Notes: generated by a model not told the origin, from the sequence alone. Positions 1 through 7,584 are shown, counted from the first letter of the stretch. The stretch: DNA of 35,613 nucleotides from Solirubrobacterales bacterium (GCA_019240115.1 JAFAYV010000057.1:1-35613); one strand, 5' to 3'. A program made the numbers and translations.

Positions 1-1
1 C

Positions 2-118
2 ACCCGGATCGCGCAGCGGATCCTCGCGCTCGCGGCCGGGGTCTGGCACAGCTGGCTGCTCTGGGAACACGGGATCATCGACAAGCCCGGCCGACACTTC
101 ACCAACTACGACCACTGA
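2..118 (+). CDS. IS transposase, C-terminal end only (IS982-like)
   Basis: The window opens inside a forward reading frame of 38 codons that ends at TGA (116-118). The peptide reads TRIAQRILALAAGVWH and, after a short stretch, ends in NYDH. This resembles the C-terminus of IS982-type DDE transposases as I remember them, where an arginine-rich helix with ALAAxxWH is followed by a final YDH; the family assignment is therefore inference from a short tail. The gene starts left of the window, so neither the catalytic residues nor the left IS end can be seen. The right end of the element should lie shortly after 118, but I could not define a terminal repeat. It is the only clear mobile-element protein in the window and sits beside a decayed ORF and a tRNA gene. 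Confidence 0.55.
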   Translation, partial: TRIAQRILALAAGVWHSWLLWEHGIIDKPGRHFTNYDH

Positions 119-142
119 ACCCGTGAAAACGGAATCAGACAT

Positions 143-442
143 CTAGAGCGGCAGCATGAACGTGTCGACGGCGGCGTTGATCGTGTAGACGGCGTTCCCG
201 ACCCGGAGTCCGGCCGAGACGGCGCGGATCTGGAGGACCAGCGACCGCCAGTCCTGCGCAACCACGGCGGAGGCATTGGTGACGATCAGCGTCACCATCG
301 CACCGAGGGCGGTGAGCGCCGTCAGGACCCAGGCGCTGACGGCGGCCCGCGCCCACGGCTTCAGTTCGGTGACCCGCCGGTCGGGGGTGCGTCCGGGTAG
401 TTTCCGATGCCGATGGGTCCCGGACGCGCCCCACGGCGGCAT
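143..442 (-). CDS. Hypothetical membrane-protein fragment (99 aa)
   Basis: This short ORF has one clear hydrophobic helix at about residues 38-61 (starting AWVLTALTALGAM), preceded by a basic stretch ending VTELKPWARA. A stop codon lies in frame just upstream of the ATG, so it cannot be extended. The LKPWxRxxVxxWVL pattern reminds me of the membrane part of large actinobacterial proteins annotated as peptide zinc metalloproteases. That is memory-based, and no HExxH motif is present. The ORF is much shorter than any such protein and lies between an IS tail and a tRNA gene, so a degraded fragment is more likely than a working gene. Nothing can be said about function. Confidence 0.3.
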   Translation of the reverse strand: MPPWGASGTHRHRKLPGRTPDRRVTELKPWARAAVSAWVLTALTALGAMVTLIVTNASAVVAQDWRSLVLQIRAVSAGLRVGNAVYTINAAVDTFMLPL

Positions 443-460
443 GCCGCGGCGCGGCCGAGC

Positions 461-529
461 TCATGCCAGGCCCAGCGAGCCGATGCTCACGCCGAACAGC
501 GCCAGCAGCAGGCCGGGAGCCTGGATTAC
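461..529 (-). pseudogene. Possible remnant: one transmembrane helix without a start codon
   Basis: On the minus strand a frame without a plausible start codon encodes the hydrophobic peptide APGLLLALFGVSIGSLGLA and then stops at TGA (461-463). It lies between the 3' end of tRNA-Asn and the 99-aa fragment, in a different frame from that fragment. The even hydrophobicity suggests a former C-terminal membrane helix, possibly from the same decayed locus. A chance open frame cannot be excluded. Confidence 0.2.
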
Positions 530-563
530 GGCGCGCGAGCCAGTGCGAGGTCGCCAGCCAGAG

Positions 564-636
<73 letters not shown>

Positions 637-666
637 ATGAAGTGTATTGCGTGAAAGGAGCTGCGA

Positions 667-1362
667 TCACTGTAAGGGAAGCACACGCACGCCGGCTTCA
701 ACCTCGGCGTGGCAGTTGGAGCAGAGCGGAACGCACTTGCTGATCTCCGTCCGGACCGCGGTCAGCGAAAGGCTCAACCCGACCGCGCTGATCCCCAGCG
801 ACTTCTGCGATGGGTCGACGTGATGGAAGTGAAGCGCAGCGAGACACGTGTCGTAGCCGCAGAGTCGGCAGCTGCCGCCAGCCTCGGCGACGAGCAGTCC
901 TTTGAGGCCTCGGCGGTGTCGCGCGATCTGGTCACTGCGACAACGCCGGCAGCGGTAGTAGCCCCGCCCCTCGAGGACATAGGCGGTCTCGCCATGATGC
1001 AGGCATGACGTCCAGAGCTCGTGTCGCCCCGCCTCCTTTGCGACCGTGGCTGCGTCCCCGAGGCGTGGCCCGACTCTATTGTGCGTCCGCAGCCCGTACC
1101 GCCGCAGCCAATGGCGCGCGGTCGTTCTGCTCACCCCCGTCTCGACGGCGATCTGGGCCATCGTCCGGCCGGCGTCGACGAGCGCGCGGAGCTGTGCCTC
1201 GTCGATGCCGCCCCGCGCGGCGTGCTTGTGTCGGTTAGGAGCTCCCAGGCCGTACTTGCGCATCCAGTAGGACACCGTCGATGGGTGCCGCCCGAAGCGC
1301 TGGCCAATCCGCTCGGCGCTCAGTCCCTGCGCGACAAGCAGGGCCAGTGAGTCGCGATCCAT
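667..1362 (-). CDS. Helix-turn-helix / HNH endonuclease
   Basis: The 231-residue protein begins with two repeated helix-turn-helix units (about 5-40 and 52-92), both reading like RIGQRFGRHPSTVSYWMRKYGL, so it probably binds DNA site-specifically. A first zinc cluster (C120, H122/H123, C138, C141) is followed by an HNH nuclease module with knuckles C165/C168 and C214/C217, the HFHH core at 178-181, and N216/H218. Such HTH-HNH proteins occur in many copies in Solirubrobacterales genomes (from memory); their biological role is not settled. A ribosome-binding GGAG sits about 9 bases before the ATG, and a perfect LexA-type palindrome lies 34 bp upstream. The gene looks less GC-rich than its neighbours and sits alone between tRNA-Asn and dnaG, consistent with later arrival. 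Homing-type, restriction-like or repair roles are all possible. Confidence 0.8.
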   Translation of the reverse strand: MDRDSLALLVAQGLSAERIGQRFGRHPSTVSYWMRKYGLGAPNRHKHAARGGIDEAQLRALVDAGRTMAQIAVETGVSRTTARHWLRRYGLRTHNRVGPRLGDAATVAKEAGRHELWTSCLHHGETAYVLEGRGYYRCRRCRSDQIARHRRGLKGLLVAEAGGSCRLCGYDTCLAALHFHHVDPSQKSLGISAVGLSLSLTAVRTEISKCVPLCSNCHAEVEAGVRVLPLQ

Positions 1363-1395
1363 TTGCTCTCCTCTCTCGTTCGATGCCGCGCGATA

Positions 1396-1407
1396 GAACG
1401 TACGTTC
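1396..1407. promoter_or_regulatory. LexA/DinR-type SOS box candidate upstream of the HNH gene
   Basis: GAACGTACGTTC is a perfect 12-bp palindrome matching the Gram-positive and actinobacterial LexA core GAAC-N4-GTTC. Its right flank is CG, and the inner bases G-T-A-C agree with the RNRY preference of the published consensus. It lies 34 bp upstream of the HNH start codon, on the promoter side. A possible -10 (TTCTAT on the minus strand, 1394-1399) overlaps its edge, so a bound repressor could block transcription. The rest of the 1363-1518 gap shows only this and the 3' flank of dnaG. LexA binding is inferred from the motif. Confidence 0.5.
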
Positions 1408-1518
1408 GCAGGAGGTCCGGACGGAAAGCTGCTGGAAATATCCGGATATCCAGCTGGGTCCAGCAGGTCTCAGACCGTGCCGGAGTCGCCGGAGGCGATG
1501 GTCTCAGCCTCGGAGCGC

Positions 1519-3324
1519 TCAGATCGTCGTGTCGAGCCGTGCGCCGACCGCGTGGTAGGCCTCGAGCACGCCGTTGCGCTCGCGAGCAAGCTCGCTCGAG
1601 CCCTCGCCGGTGACGCGAGCGCGCATGATCGCGCGTTCGAGCCGGTCGAGCTCGAGGCGGAGGCGGTTGTACTGAAGGCGATCCGGGCTCGGATCGGGCA
1701 CTCGGCCGGCGCGGGCGACGAGGTCGGCGATCGTGCGGGCGAGCAGCTCGTCGTCGCCCGGCAGGTCGGCGAGCGGCGAGGCGGTCCGGCCGCGGAGGTG
1801 GCGCCCGGCGGCGCGCAGCGGCTCGCTGGTCAGGACCGCTTCGAGGTCGACGTCCGCGAGCGTGGCCTCGCCGGCCGTCGGCACGGCGATGCAGAGCGCG
1901 AGGAACAGGCGCTCGCTGCGCTGCGCCGCGCCGGCCGCGGCGCCCGGCGCCGCCTCTGGCGCGTGGCCGTTGGTCGGACCGGCGGCCGACCCCGATCGCG
2001 CGCCCGCGACGGGCGCGGAGGCGTCGGCGGCGAGACGGGCGACCTGCGCGAAGCTCAGCTCCAGCCGCGAGGCGATCCGGCGCAGGAGCTCGTCGTGGAG
2101 CATGCTGCCGCCGAGCGCGCGGATCATCGGCGCGAGCTCGACGAGCGCGCGGTCGCGACCCTCGGCGCTCGAGGTGTCGGCGCGGGAGAGGATCCAGTCG
2201 ACGTTGAAGGAGACGAATGGCACCGACGCCCGGACCCGCTCGCGAAGGCGGTCGACCCCTTCCTGCGCGACCAGCTCGGCCGGGTCGGAGCCCTCGGGCA
2301 GGCCGACGACGCGCAGCTCGATGTCGCGACCCGCGGTCAAGGTGGCCGCGCGGAGCATCGCCTCCTGCCCGGCGCTGTCGGCGTCGAGGCAGAGCTCGAG
2401 GACGCCGACGAGCCGCTGGAGCTCGTTCACCTGCTCCTCGGTCAGCGAGGTGCCCATGATCCCGACGACGTTGCGCATGCCGGCCTGGTGCAGCGCGAGC
2501 ACGTCGGTGTAGCCCTCGACGAGCAGCATCCCCCCCACCCGCGCGGCCTCGCGGCGGGCGAGATCGATCCCGAACAGGACGTTGCGCTTGTGATAGAGCG
2601 TGCCGTCGGTGGTGTTGACGTACTTGGCGACGCGCTGGTCCTCGCGCATGCGCCGCGCGCCGAAGCCGCGCACCCGCCCTCGACGATCGGCGGCGGGGAA
2701 CATGATCTGGCCCCGGAAGCGGTCGTAGACGCTTCCCGGCCGCGAGCGCGAGCGCTGGGCGAGACCGACCTCGAGCAGCTCCTGCTCGCTGAACCCGGCG
2801 CGGCGGGAGGCGGTGAGGATCCGGTCCCAGGCGCTCGGCGCGTAGCCGACGCGGAACTCGCGCAGCGTCTCTTCGCTCAGGCCGCGTCCGCGCAGGTAGT
2901 CGCGCGCGTCGGCGGCCTCGCGCGCCGCCCACAGATAGCGCGAGTAGTACTCGGTGGCCCGCCGCAGCAGCGCGAACAGCCGCTCCCGCTGCTGGCGGCG
3001 CGCCGCCGCACGCGGGTCCTCGCCCTCGGTCTCAAGCGTGACCCCGAAGCGATCGGCGAGCATCTCCATCGCGCCCTTGAAGTCCAGCCCCTCGGTCTCC
3101 ATCACGAACGTGAACGGATCCCCCGAGCTCTGGCAGCCGAAGCAGTGGTAGTGCTTCTCCTCGGGCCGGACGTGGAAGGAGCCGGTGCGCTCGTCGTGGA
3201 ACGGGCAGAGTCCGAAGTAGCTGTTGACCCCCGCGCGCCGCAGGTCGGTGCGGCTGTTGACAAGCGCGATCATGTCCACCGCGTCGAACACGCGATCGCG
3301 CGATTCGGCGGTGTAGCGGCTCAC
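1519..3324 (-). CDS. dnaG: DNA primase DnaG
   Basis: DnaG makes the RNA primers used by DNA polymerase at the replication fork. The 601-residue protein has the normal length and three-part build. An N-terminal CHC2 zinc finger (C40, H43, C61, C64, with YHCFGC) is followed by the RNA polymerase core with a Toprim domain (E270 in LLVEGYTDV, D314 and D316 in LCLDADSAG), then a C-terminal helicase-interaction region from about residue 440, which is more divergent and alanine-rich. The start is GTG at 3322-3324, overlapping the TGA of dgt by four bases, so the two genes are translationally coupled. The dgt-dnaG order is common in actinobacteria. It is the last gene of its minus-strand run; no U-rich terminator follows it. 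Confidence 0.97.
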   Translation of the reverse strand: MSRYTAESRDRVFDAVDMIALVNSRTDLRRAGVNSYFGLCPFHDERTGSFHVRPEEKHYHCFGCQSSGDPFTFVMETEGLDFKGAMEMLADRFGVTLETEGEDPRAAARRQQRERLFALLRRATEYYSRYLWAAREAADARDYLRGRGLSEETLREFRVGYAPSAWDRILTASRRAGFSEQELLEVGLAQRSRSRPGSVYDRFRGQIMFPAADRRGRVRGFGARRMREDQRVAKYVNTTDGTLYHKRNVLFGIDLARREAARVGGMLLVEGYTDVLALHQAGMRNVVGIMGTSLTEEQVNELQRLVGVLELCLDADSAGQEAMLRAATLTAGRDIELRVVGLPEGSDPAELVAQEGVDRLRERVRASVPFVSFNVDWILSRADTSSAEGRDRALVELAPMIRALGGSMLHDELLRRIASRLELSFAQVARLAADASAPVAGARSGSAAGPTNGHAPEAAPGAAAGAAQRSERLFLALCIAVPTAGEATLADVDLEAVLTSEPLRAAGRHLRGRTASPLADLPGDDELLARTIADLVARAGRVPDPSPDRLQYNRLRLELDRLERAIMRARVTGEGSSELARERNGVLEAYHAVGARLDTTI

Positions 3325-4367
3325 GGCGCGAAGGCGACCGGGACCTGGAGCTGCTCGAAGACCCGGATGCAGTAGCGGTCGGTCATCCCCGCGAGGTAGT
3401 CGGTCACGGCGGTCGCCAGATCGGCGTCGGCGACCGGATCGGGAATCTCCACGGGGTGAGCGCAGTAATGCGCGAACAGCGAGCGGATCACCGTCTCGAT
3501 CTTCGCATGCTCGCGCGTGGCGACCGGCCCGAGGTAGACGCGCTCGAACATGAACGCGCGCAGCTGCGCCATCGCCGCGCCGACCGTCTCTCCCTGGACG
3601 ATGTCGCCGGCGGCGTCGGACTGCTCAACGAGGTCGTGCACGAGTGTGTCGATGCGCCGCTGGCCGGTGTCGCCGAGCACCTCGATCGGCTCGGCCGGAA
3701 GGTCGGCGGCGTCGAGCACACCGGCCCGCACGGCATCGTCGATGTCGTGGTTGATGTACGCGACCCGGTCGACGAGGCGCACGATTCGGCCCTCGAGCGT
3801 GGCCGGCGACTTCGAGCGCCCCGAGTGGCTGACGATCCCATCGCGGACGGGGTCGGTCAGGTTCAGGCCGCGACCGTCGCGCTCAAGACGGTCGACGAGT
3901 CGTAGCGAGTGCTCGTAATGGCGGAACCGGCCGCCGAAGCGCTCGCTCAGGCAGCGGTCGAGCGCCGCCTCGCCGACGTGGCCGAACGGCGTGTGCCCGA
4001 GGTCGTGCCCAAGCCCGATCGCCTCGGTCAGGTCCTCGTTGAGCGCGAGCGCCCGGGCCACGGTGCGGGACACCTGGGTGACCTCGAGCGTGTGGGTCAG
4101 CCGCGTGCGATAGTGGTCGCCCGTGGGGGCGACGAACACCTGGGTCTTGTGCATGAGGCGCCGGAACGCCTTGCAGTGCACGATCCGATCGCGATCGCGC
4201 TGAAACGGCGTCCGCAGCCCGCAGTCGGGCTCCGGTCGGGCCCGATCGACGGGATAGGAGCGGGTGGCCAGCGGCGAATGGTCAGCCTCCTCGCGAGCGC
4301 GCACGCGGGCCGCGAAGGCCTCGGCCACCGCGCCGGAGGGATGGTCGGATCGCGTCGACAGCGACAC
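3321..4367 (-). CDS. dgt: dGTPase-like deoxynucleotide triphosphohydrolase
   Basis: HD-domain enzyme of the Dgt family, which releases triphosphate from dGTP or related dNTPs and so tunes the DNA precursor pool. The 348-residue length fits the shorter actinobacterial subfamily. The metal-binding HD residues are visible: H92 in LTHTLEVTQ, the pair H121-D122 in GLGHDLGHTPFGH, and a later Asp in YINHDIDDAV. The family signature RIVHCKAFRRLMHKTQVF (61-78) is intact. The start is GTG; CAGAAT (minus strand, 4375-4380) ends seven bases before it and may be the -10 of a leaderless transcript covering dgt-dnaG. Substrate preference cannot be read from the sequence. Confidence 0.93.
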   Translation of the reverse strand: MSLSTRSDHPSGAVAEAFAARVRAREEADHSPLATRSYPVDRARPEPDCGLRTPFQRDRDRIVHCKAFRRLMHKTQVFVAPTGDHYRTRLTHTLEVTQVSRTVARALALNEDLTEAIGLGHDLGHTPFGHVGEAALDRCLSERFGGRFRHYEHSLRLVDRLERDGRGLNLTDPVRDGIVSHSGRSKSPATLEGRIVRLVDRVAYINHDIDDAVRAGVLDAADLPAEPIEVLGDTGQRRIDTLVHDLVEQSDAAGDIVQGETVGAAMAQLRAFMFERVYLGPVATREHAKIETVIRSLFAHYCAHPVEIPDPVADADLATAVTDYLAGMTDRYCIRVFEQLQVPVAFAP

Positions 4368-4374
4368 GTCATCG

Positions 4375-4380
4375 ATTCTG
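4375..4380 (-). promoter_or_regulatory. Candidate -10 box for the dgt-dnaG transcript
   Basis: CAGAAT on the minus strand matches four of six TATAAT positions and ends exactly seven bases before the GTG of dgt, the spacing expected for transcription starting at the start codon. No ribosome-binding site is visible in between, and no clear -35 was found. The same layout recurs at several genes in this window. Confidence 0.3.
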
Positions 4381-4410
4381 ACACCGGCTCCCGGCCCGCC
4401 CGTGCAATCG

Positions 4411-5172
4411 TCACGATGCCGTCACGACCGGCGCGGCGGCGGGCCGTGCCCCGGCCGCGACGAGGGGGCGCAGCCGCACCTGGGCGTGGTGCTCGGCGGT
4501 CTCGCCGATCGCCCGCTCCACCTGGCGCAGCGTCCGCGCACCGCCGTCGGGCGCCTGGGCGAGCGGGGAGCCGAGCGCGTCGACCATGAACCGGTAGGCG
4601 TCCTCGTCCAGCGCGAACGCTCCCGCCTCGCAGGCCGAGCACACGACGCCTCCCGCGGCGCCGGAGAATCCCTGCAGATGCTCGGTGTCGCCGCAGACGG
4701 CGCAGGCCGCCAGCGCGGGGACGATCCCGGCGGCGAGCAGCAGCTTGAGCCGGAATGCGAGCGAGCTTCCGGGCCGGGCGTGGCGGGGGTCGGCGGCGAG
4801 CAGCGCAAGCTGGTTGGCGAGCAGCCGGAAGACCTCGGGGTGCGGCTCGGTGGTCTCGAACAGCCGCGCCACCGCATCGCAGGCCCGGGCCGCCGCGTCG
4901 AGGGTGGCCGCTTGCTCGCGCAGCGCCGCGTGCACGGCGATCGTGTCCACGCCGGTGACCGTCAGCAGGTCACTGCGCCCCTCGTGGAGCATCGCGCGCA
5001 CGTGCGTGAACGGCTCCAGGCGCCCGCCGAAGCGGCTGCGCGCCCGGCGCGCGCCCTTGGCGATCGCGCTCAGCCGCCCGTGCTCCGGCGTGTACAGGTG
5101 CAGGATCCGATCGGCCTCGCCGTAGCGGATCGAGCGCAGGACGATCGCCTCGGTCTTCAGCGGGCCCGGCAT
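4411..5172 (-). CDS. recO: DNA repair protein RecO
   Basis: RecO works with RecR (and RecF) to load RecA on SSB-coated single strands during gap repair. The protein starts MPGPLKTEAIVLRSIRYGEA, the usual OB-fold N-terminus with the conserved Y-E-AD pattern. The middle is helical, and the actinobacterial-type zinc cluster is complete: CAVC and CSAC about 20 residues apart (C158, C161, C179, C182 counting from the GTG). Two starts are adjacent, GTG at 5175 and ATG at 5172; I use the ATG. It is divergent from the glutaredoxin gene with about 40 bp between them. A TAGCGT hexamer on the minus strand (5195-5200) could be its -10. The last 20 residues are alanine-rich and unconserved. Confidence 0.94.
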   Translation of the reverse strand: MPGPLKTEAIVLRSIRYGEADRILHLYTPEHGRLSAIAKGARRARSRFGGRLEPFTHVRAMLHEGRSDLLTVTGVDTIAVHAALREQAATLDAAARACDAVARLFETTEPHPEVFRLLANQLALLAADPRHARPGSSLAFRLKLLLAAGIVPALAACAVCGDTEHLQGFSGAAGGVVCSACEAGAFALDEDAYRFMVDALGSPLAQAPDGGARTLRQVERAIGETAEHHAQVRLRPLVAAGARPAAAPVVTAS

Positions 5173-5198
5173 CACGCGCCCAGCGCCCGAAGGGACGC

Positions 5199-5204
5199 TA
5201 TCCT
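5199..5204 (+). promoter_or_regulatory. Candidate -10 box for the glutaredoxin gene
   Basis: TATCCT fits the TANNNT pattern and ends ten bases before the ATG of the glutaredoxin gene. It overlaps, on the opposite strand, the TAGCGT hexamer that could serve recO. The two divergent promoters would then be mutually exclusive. No -35 is evident for either. Confidence 0.3.
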
Positions 5205-5214
5205 TTGTGAAGTC

Positions 5215-5469
5215 ATGAAGTCCATCACGATGTACACCACCGAGGCCTGCCCGTTCTGCCGGAGCGCCAAGGCGCTGCTCGCCAAGCGCAAGATCGACTA
5301 CCAGGAGATCAATCTGGCACGGGACCCGGACGGCCGCGCGGAGCTGACCGAGCGCACCGGCATGGTCACCTTTCCGCAGATCGTGATCGACGGAGAGACG
5401 CTCGGCGGATTTCAGGAGCTGATGGCCGCCGACCGGGCTGGTCGTCTCTCGGGGCTGCTCGCCACCTGA
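5215..5469 (+). CDS. Glutaredoxin-like protein (NrdH/Grx type)
   Basis: This 84-residue thioredoxin-fold protein begins MKSITMYTTEACPFCRSAKA with the dithiol site C-P-F-C. The second half carries the cis-proline region VTFPQIVIDGETLGGFQE typical of glutaredoxins, with the GG that contacts glutathione or a mycothiol-like partner. It would reduce disulfides in the cytoplasm. Whether it uses glutathione, mycothiol or thioredoxin reductase cannot be told, though actinobacterial homologues often belong to the mycoredoxin/NrdH group. It is one of only two clear forward-strand genes inside the core region. Its last 58 bases overlap the 3' end of fpg on the other strand. A longer forward frame exists upstream but is the shadow of recO. 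Confidence 0.9.
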   Translation: MKSITMYTTEACPFCRSAKALLAKRKIDYQEINLARDPDGRAELTERTGMVTFPQIVIDGETLGGFQELMAADRAGRLSGLLAT

Positions 5470-6305
5470 CCCCGCGGCGGTCGCGGCCGCCTCTGGCAGC
5501 GCTCACAGACGTAGGTTCCTCGGCCGCCAACGACGAGCTTGCGGATCGTGTTGCCGCAGCGCGGGCACGGCTCGCCCGCGCGCCGATGGACCATGAAGCG
5601 ATCCTGGAAGGAGCCGCGGGCGCCGTCGACGTGCCGGAAGTCGTCGATCGTCGCGCCCTTGGCCTCGATCCCCGACTCAAGCGCCCGCTCGATCGCCGCG
5701 CGCAGCGCCTCGAGCTGAGGGCGCCGCAGCGACCCCGCGGGGCGCAGGGGATGGATCCGGGCGTCGAACAGCGCCTCGTCGGCGTAGATGTTGCCCACCC
5801 CGGCGATCCGTTTCTGGTCCAGGACGAACGCCTTGATCGGCGCCCGGCGCCCGCGGGCCAGCTCGCGGAGACGATCGGAGGTGAACTCGGGGGTCAGCGG
5901 CTCGATCCCGAGCCGCTCGTACAGATAGGCATCGCGGGCGTCGGCGCCACGGACGACGTGGCCGGTGCCGAACCGCCGCGGATCGACATACACGAGCCGG
6001 TGTCCGCCGTCGAGCTCGAAGCGCACCCGCGTGTGGAGCGGCTCGACCTGCGGGTCGAACAGCAGCGCGCCGGTCATGCGCAGGTGCGAGAGCAGATATC
6101 GCTCACCGGCGAGCTCCCAGACGAGATACTTGCCGTACCGCGCGACGTGGAGCACCTGCCGGCCGCGGAGCTCGGCGGCGACCTGGGCCGGGGGGCTCGG
6201 CCGCGTCCAGCGCGGGTCGAGGATCTCGACCCGTCGCAAGGTGCGGCCCTCCAGGTGGGGGGCCAGCTGGCGGCGGATCGTCTCGACTTCGGGCAGCTCC
6301 GGCAC
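5412..6305 (-). CDS. mutM: Formamidopyrimidine-DNA glycosylase (Fpg/MutM)
   Basis: Bifunctional glycosylase/AP lyase that removes 8-oxoguanine and ring-opened purines in base-excision repair. The start MPELPEVETIRRQLAP supplies the catalytic N-terminal proline (P2) and E3. K59 in ARYGKYL is the conserved beta-hairpin lysine. The helix-two-turn-helix region contains DQKRIAGVGNIYADEALF. The zinc finger has C247, C250, C267 and C270. Most family members end right after the finger, but here about 25 extra basic residues follow, and these are encoded by the stretch that overlaps the glutaredoxin gene tail to tail. The extension probably reflects a lost stop codon. MutM, rather than the plant-fungal Nei-like group, is supported by the intact finger and K59. 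Confidence 0.96.
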   Translation of the reverse strand: MPELPEVETIRRQLAPHLEGRTLRRVEILDPRWTRPSPPAQVAAELRGRQVLHVARYGKYLVWELAGERYLLSHLRMTGALLFDPQVEPLHTRVRFELDGGHRLVYVDPRRFGTGHVVRGADARDAYLYERLGIEPLTPEFTSDRLRELARGRRAPIKAFVLDQKRIAGVGNIYADEALFDARIHPLRPAGSLRRPQLEALRAAIERALESGIEAKGATIDDFRHVDGARGSFQDRFMVHRRAGEPCPRCGNTIRKLVVGGRGTYVCERCQRRPRPPRGQVASSPERRPARSAAISS

Positions 6306-6340
6306 GGCGCTGACCCTACCCTGTCCGGTCGATGACGCCC

Positions 6341-6404
6341 GCGCCTGTGCGCCTCCCGCGCCTGTGCGCCTCCCGCGCCTGCGCCCTCCCGCGCCTTGCG
6401 CCCC
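6341..6404. repeat. 17-bp tandem repeat between xerD and fpg
   Basis: Two identical 17-bp units GCGCCTGTGCGCCTCCC (6341-6357 and 6358-6374) are followed by a 16-bp and a 14-bp variant, so nearly four units in all. The array fills most of the 98-bp gap between fpg and xerD and ends on the first base of the xerD stop codon. In the sense of the flanking genes the unit is G-rich. Confidence 0.85.
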
Positions 6405-7360
6405 TAATCGGAGTCGCGCGCGAGTTGCGCGCGCGGGTGCGCCTCGAAGTAGACATCGCGCAGCCGCTCGGTCGACAGGTGGGTGTAGATCTGGGTCGTC
6501 CCGATGTCGGCGTGCCCGAGCATCTCCTGCAGCGAGCGCAGATCGCAGCCGCCGGCGAGCAGGTGGGTGGCGAAGGTGTGACGGAGCGTGTGCGGGCTCA
6601 TCCGATCGGCCAGGCCTGCGGTCCGGGCGTGGCCCTGAACGATCTTGTACAGGCCCTGGCGCGACAGGCCCTGACCGCGCAGGTTGACGAACACGCGCGG
6701 CTCATCGCGCAGGCCGACGAGCCCGGGTCGACCCCGGCGCAGGTAGGCGCGCAGGGCGGAGACGGCGGTCGAGCCGATCGGAACCAGGCGCTCCTTGGAG
6801 CCCTTGCCCCGCGCGCGCAGCACGGCGTCATCGAGGTCGAGCTCGCTGAGGCCGAGCGCGATCGCCTCCGAGGCACGCAGCCCGCAGGCGTACATCGTCT
6901 CGAGCAACGCCCGGTCGCGCAACGCCGCCGGCGACGTCCCGCGCGGCTGCTCGAGCAGGCGGTTGACCTCGTCGCGGCTCAGCACCCTGGGCAGGCGTCC
7001 GCGCGACCGCGGGGGGCGCAGCTGGGCGGTCGGGTCGTGGTCGATCATCTGCTCGCGACGCAGGTGGCGATGAAACGAGCGCAGGCAGGCGATCTTGCGC
7101 TGCAGGGTCGTCGGGGCCATCGGCGGCCGGCCCTCCTGGCCGGCGGCCAGCTCGGAGACGAACGCGGCGAGGTCCTCCTGGCTGGCCTGGAGCGGATCGC
7201 GGTGGCGCCGCCCCAGGAAGGCCCCGTACTGCTGCAGATCCGAGCGATACGCCTCAAGCGTGTTGCGCGACAGTCCCCGCTCGAGCTCGAGCGCGTCGAG
7301 GAACTCGAGCATGAGATCCGACATCCGTCGCTGCTCGGCGGAGATCTGGGCGGTCGCCAT
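6404..7360 (-). CDS. xerD: Tyrosine recombinase XerD
   Basis: One of two Xer recombinases in the window; with XerC it resolves chromosome dimers at dif. The 318-residue protein has the SAM-like core-binding domain (about 14-105) and the catalytic domain with the complete active set: R162 (ACGLRASE), K186, H257 and R260 (PHTLRHTFATHLL), H283 (LGHADIGTTQ) and nucleophile Y292 (IYTHL). The position after the NUDIX gene matches xerD in other actinobacteria (Mycobacterium Rv1700-Rv1701), which supports XerD over XerC. The ATG at 7358-7360 gives about 15 residues before the core-binding domain. Both flanks carry 17-bp tandem repeats. Confidence 0.94.
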   Translation of the reverse strand: MATAQISAEQRRMSDLMLEFLDALELERGLSRNTLEAYRSDLQQYGAFLGRRHRDPLQASQEDLAAFVSELAAGQEGRPPMAPTTLQRKIACLRSFHRHLRREQMIDHDPTAQLRPPRSRGRLPRVLSRDEVNRLLEQPRGTSPAALRDRALLETMYACGLRASEAIALGLSELDLDDAVLRARGKGSKERLVPIGSTAVSALRAYLRRGRPGLVGLRDEPRVFVNLRGQGLSRQGLYKIVQGHARTAGLADRMSPHTLRHTFATHLLAGGCDLRSLQEMLGHADIGTTQIYTHLSTERLRDVYFEAHPRAQLARDSD

Positions 7361-7456
7361 CCCGCGTTTCGGTTCGGGGCGCCGAGCCGATCTCCTGCGC
7401 TTGCACGCCCCGCGTTACAGGGTGGCCGCCGCGCTGTCGTGCCCGACCGGCTTATT

Positions 7457-7565
7457 GGCGGCCACCCCTCGGCGGCGGCCACACCCCGGCGGCGGCCACA
7501 CCCCGGCGGCGGCCACCCCCCGGCGGCGGCCACTCCGGGCGGCCACCCCCGGCGGCGGGTCCCCC
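7457..7565. repeat. 17-bp tandem repeat between the NUDIX gene and xerD
   Basis: About six units of GGCGGCGGCCACACCCC (two exact copies, 7471-7487 and 7488-7504, the rest varied or shortened) fill the 3' half of the 224-bp gap. The gap contains no credible gene. On the strand of the flanking genes the unit is G-rich, with runs of three to six G spaced by short loops, so the transcript could form G-quadruplexes. The remaining part (7361-7456) shows nothing I can name. Confidence 0.85.
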
Positions 7566-7584
7566 GGCGCTGTCGCGACGAGGC

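Noticed and set aside
4264-5214. Long forward frame joined to glutaredoxin, suggesting a fusion
   Set aside because: The upstream part is antisense to recO and has no family features; the glutaredoxin fold begins exactly at MKSITMY.
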